Positions 4,953 through 6,328 of a stretch of DNA of 6,328 nt are shown in pieces (the first letter of the stretch is position 1; every line of letters begins with the position of its first letter). The notes beneath the pieces were generated by a model. It searched no databases. It had not been told where the DNA came from and saw only the letters and a program-made list of their open reading frames with translations. The stretch comes from JBAYJY01 sp041664945 (lineage in GTDB: Bacteria; UBP15; UBA6099). Made by a program: the position numbers and the translations under genes. Where the stretch lies: assembly GCA_041664945.1 (NCBI GenBank), contig JBAYJY010000230.1, forward strand, positions 1 to 6,328. The letters run 5' to 3'.

Positions 4953-6328
4953 ATGGACAAGTCAGCCCTCAATATTAAAGAACTTACAACTATGTATGGA
5001 GTAGCGAGGCTGCTCAGCACAAGAACCGATCTGCGCGAGATGCTCGAGGACATCCTACGGCTCCTCGCCGACGAGATGGGCATGAATCGCGGCATGATCA
5101 CCATACTCATGCGCGGCGTTCAGGAAGTGCAACTGAATATAGCGCCCGACGTCACCCAGAAAGACATACCGAACATTCGCTACGGCATCGGCGAAGGCGT
5201 CACAGGGAAAGTCATCGCCACCGGACGCCCGATGGCGATACCAAGGCTTGATGAAGAGCCCCTCTTTCTCGACAGAACGGGCGCGCGCAAAAAGATCGAC
5301 CGCAGCCGGCTCGCCTTCATCTGCGTCCCGATAATGCACGGCGAACAGGTAATCGGCGCTCTTTCCGCCGACACCGTCGCCGGCGAGTCCGGCGCCCTAA
5401 AAGATGAGGTCGCTTTCCTCAGCGCAGTGGCGGACATCATAGCGCAAAGCGTAAACGCGCGGCGCGAACAGGAAGAAGACCGGGAGCGGCTCGAACGCGA
5501 AAACATAAGCCTCAAAAAGCAAATCGAAAGCAAACTCCAGCCTGAAAACATGATCGGCGGCTCGCGGGTCATGCGCGAAACATACAGGCTCATAAATCAG
5601 GTGTCGGACAGCAACACCACCGTGCTGCTTACCGGAGAGACGGGCACGGGCAAGGAACTCGCCGCGGCCGCTATACACAATCTCAGTCCTCGCCGCGAAG
5701 GGCCGTTCGTGCGCGTAAATTGCGCCGCGCTGCCCGACACGCTGCTCGAAAACGAGCTTTTCGGACACGAAAAAGGCGCATTCACCGGCGCCGGCGAGCG
5801 CTCGAAAGGCCGCTTCGAACTCGCCAACGGCGGCACGATCTTTCTCGATGAGATCGGCGACATGTCACTCTCAGCGCAAGCAAAACTCCTGCGCATTCTT
5901 CAGGAGCGCGAGTTCGAGCGCGTCGGCGGCGCCGCGCCGGTGCGTGTCAACGTCCGCGTTATTGCCGCAACAAATAAAGACCTCGAAGAGGCTGTCAAAA
6001 ACGGCCAGTTCCGCGCAGACCTCTACTACCGGCTCTACGTATTCCCCATTCACATCCCGCCGCTTCGCGAGCGCGGCGCAGACATCATGCTGCTCACCGA
6101 CTATTTTGTCCAAAAATACGCCGCCGAACTCAATAAGAAAATCTCTCGAATCAACTCGCCCGCGATAGACGCGCTGATGTCTTACCACTGGCCGGGAAAT
6201 GTTCGCGAACTCGAAAACTGCATCGAGCGCGCCGTTCTTCTAAGCGCAAACGGCGAGATTCATTTGTACAACCTGCCGCCGTCGCTCCAACTACGTGAAA
6301 AAAGCAACTCAGACATGAAAGACGGCTC
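4953..6328 (+). CDS. nifA: NifA, Nif-specific sigma-54 enhancer-binding activator (3' end outside window)
   Basis: The open frame runs off the window after 458 codons. An N-terminal GAF domain (about 8-172) has the NifA-like features MNRGMITIL, GIGEGVTGKV, EEPLFLDRTGARK and FICVPI. A short charged coiled-coil-like linker (about 172-195) leads to the AAA+ domain. It shows Walker A GETGTGKE (228-235), the sigma-54 contact loop GAFTGA (275-280), Walker B TIFLDE (295-300), ATN (339-341), FRADLYYR with candidate arginine fingers (353-360) and WPGNVRELENC (413-423). The Fis-type DNA-binding domain must lie beyond 6328. Family role: it activates nif operons with RpoN by ATP hydrolysis. Only Cys124, Cys257 and Cys423 are present; Tyr411 replaces the first cysteine of the oxygen-sensitive C-X11-C pattern. 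ATG 4953 fits the usual NifA N-terminus; in-frame ATG 4947 (two codons earlier) and ATG 4992 are alternatives. No Shine-Dalgarno precedes any of these. Another GAF-type sigma-54 activator is possible but less likely. Confidence 0.85.
   Translation, partial: MDKSALNIKELTTMYGVARLLSTRTDLREMLEDILRLLADEMGMNRGMITILMRGVQEVQLNIAPDVTQKDIPNIRYGIGEGVTGKVIATGRPMAIPRLDEEPLFLDRTGARKKIDRSRLAFICVPIMHGEQVIGALSADTVAGESGALKDEVAFLSAVADIIAQSVNARREQEEDRERLERENISLKKQIESKLQPENMIGGSRVMRETYRLINQVSDSNTTVLLTGETGTGKELAAAAIHNLSPRREGPFVRVNCAALPDTLLENELFGHEKGAFTGAGERSKGRFELANGGTIFLDEIGDMSLSAQAKLLRILQEREFERVGGAAPVRVNVRVIAATNKDLEEAVKNGQFRADLYYRLYVFPIHIPPLRERGADIMLLTDYFVQKYAAELNKKISRINSPAIDALMSYHWPGNVRELENCIERAVLLSANGEIHLYNLPPSLQLREKSNSDMKDG

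Noticed and set aside
1..6328. CRISPR array, tRNA or rRNA gene, insertion sequence or phage element
   Set aside because: No regularly spaced repeats, cloverleaf, rRNA signature, transposase or terminal inverted repeats were seen on either strand.

Overview
The window looks like a nitrogen-assimilation and nitrogen-fixation control locus from a Gram-negative, probably diazotrophic bacterium. The evidence for a Gram-negative cell is an exported beta-barrel-like protein that ends in phenylalanine. The evidence for diazotrophy is a NifA-type sigma-54 activator. Coding regions are GC-rich with strong GC bias at third positions, while the divergent intergenic region is very AT-rich. I cannot name the taxon. 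The PII and Amt subtypes resemble those I associate with Deltaproteobacteria or PVC-type bacteria, but that is a weak impression and not a result.

Layout, left to right. (1) A plus-strand major facilitator superfamily transporter of unknown substrate (57-1469). (2) A convergent intergenic stretch (1470-1633) with a strong hairpin terminator. (3) A minus-strand three-gene unit, read right to left: a signal-peptide-bearing, beta-rich putative outer-membrane protein (4521-3736), the ammonium channel gene amtB (3590-2007) and the PII signalling gene glnK (1972-1634). Gaps are 145 bp and 34 bp, and no terminator is visible between the genes. (4) A 431-bp AT-rich divergent regulatory region (4522-4952). 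(5) A plus-strand nifA gene that starts at about 4953 and runs off the window end. It has a GAF domain and an almost complete AAA+ domain with an intact GAFTGA loop. No stop or DNA-binding domain is reached.

The clearest regulatory signal is a full match to the 17-bp sigma-54 consensus on the minus strand (4623-4607). It lies about 85 bp upstream of the putative outer-membrane gene and points into the outer-membrane/amtB/glnK unit. A TGCGC-TTG-GCGCA palindrome lies about 116 bp upstream of the predicted start site, where an enhancer-binding activator would be expected. The canonical NifA site TGT-N10-ACA is not found in the region. The activator of this promoter may therefore be NtrC-like, or the neighbouring NifA may use a divergent site. 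The nifA start region has a perfect TATAAT so close to the ATG that the message may be leaderless. A GCACAA-TT-TTGTGC palindrome and a pair of 14-bp direct repeats 32 bp apart also lie there.

Together the genes suggest a nitrogen-starvation module. The outer-membrane protein may serve nitrogen uptake or an envelope function, AmtB conducts ammonium across the inner membrane, and GlnK senses nitrogen status and gates AmtB. Sigma-54 activators control transcription. Three molecular oddities stand out. The PII protein lacks the uridylylatable Tyr51 (it has Arg) and has Ser at 103. The NifA lacks the cysteine pattern of oxygen-sensitive NifAs as far as it can be read. A beta-barrel candidate is the first gene of an amtB-glnK operon.
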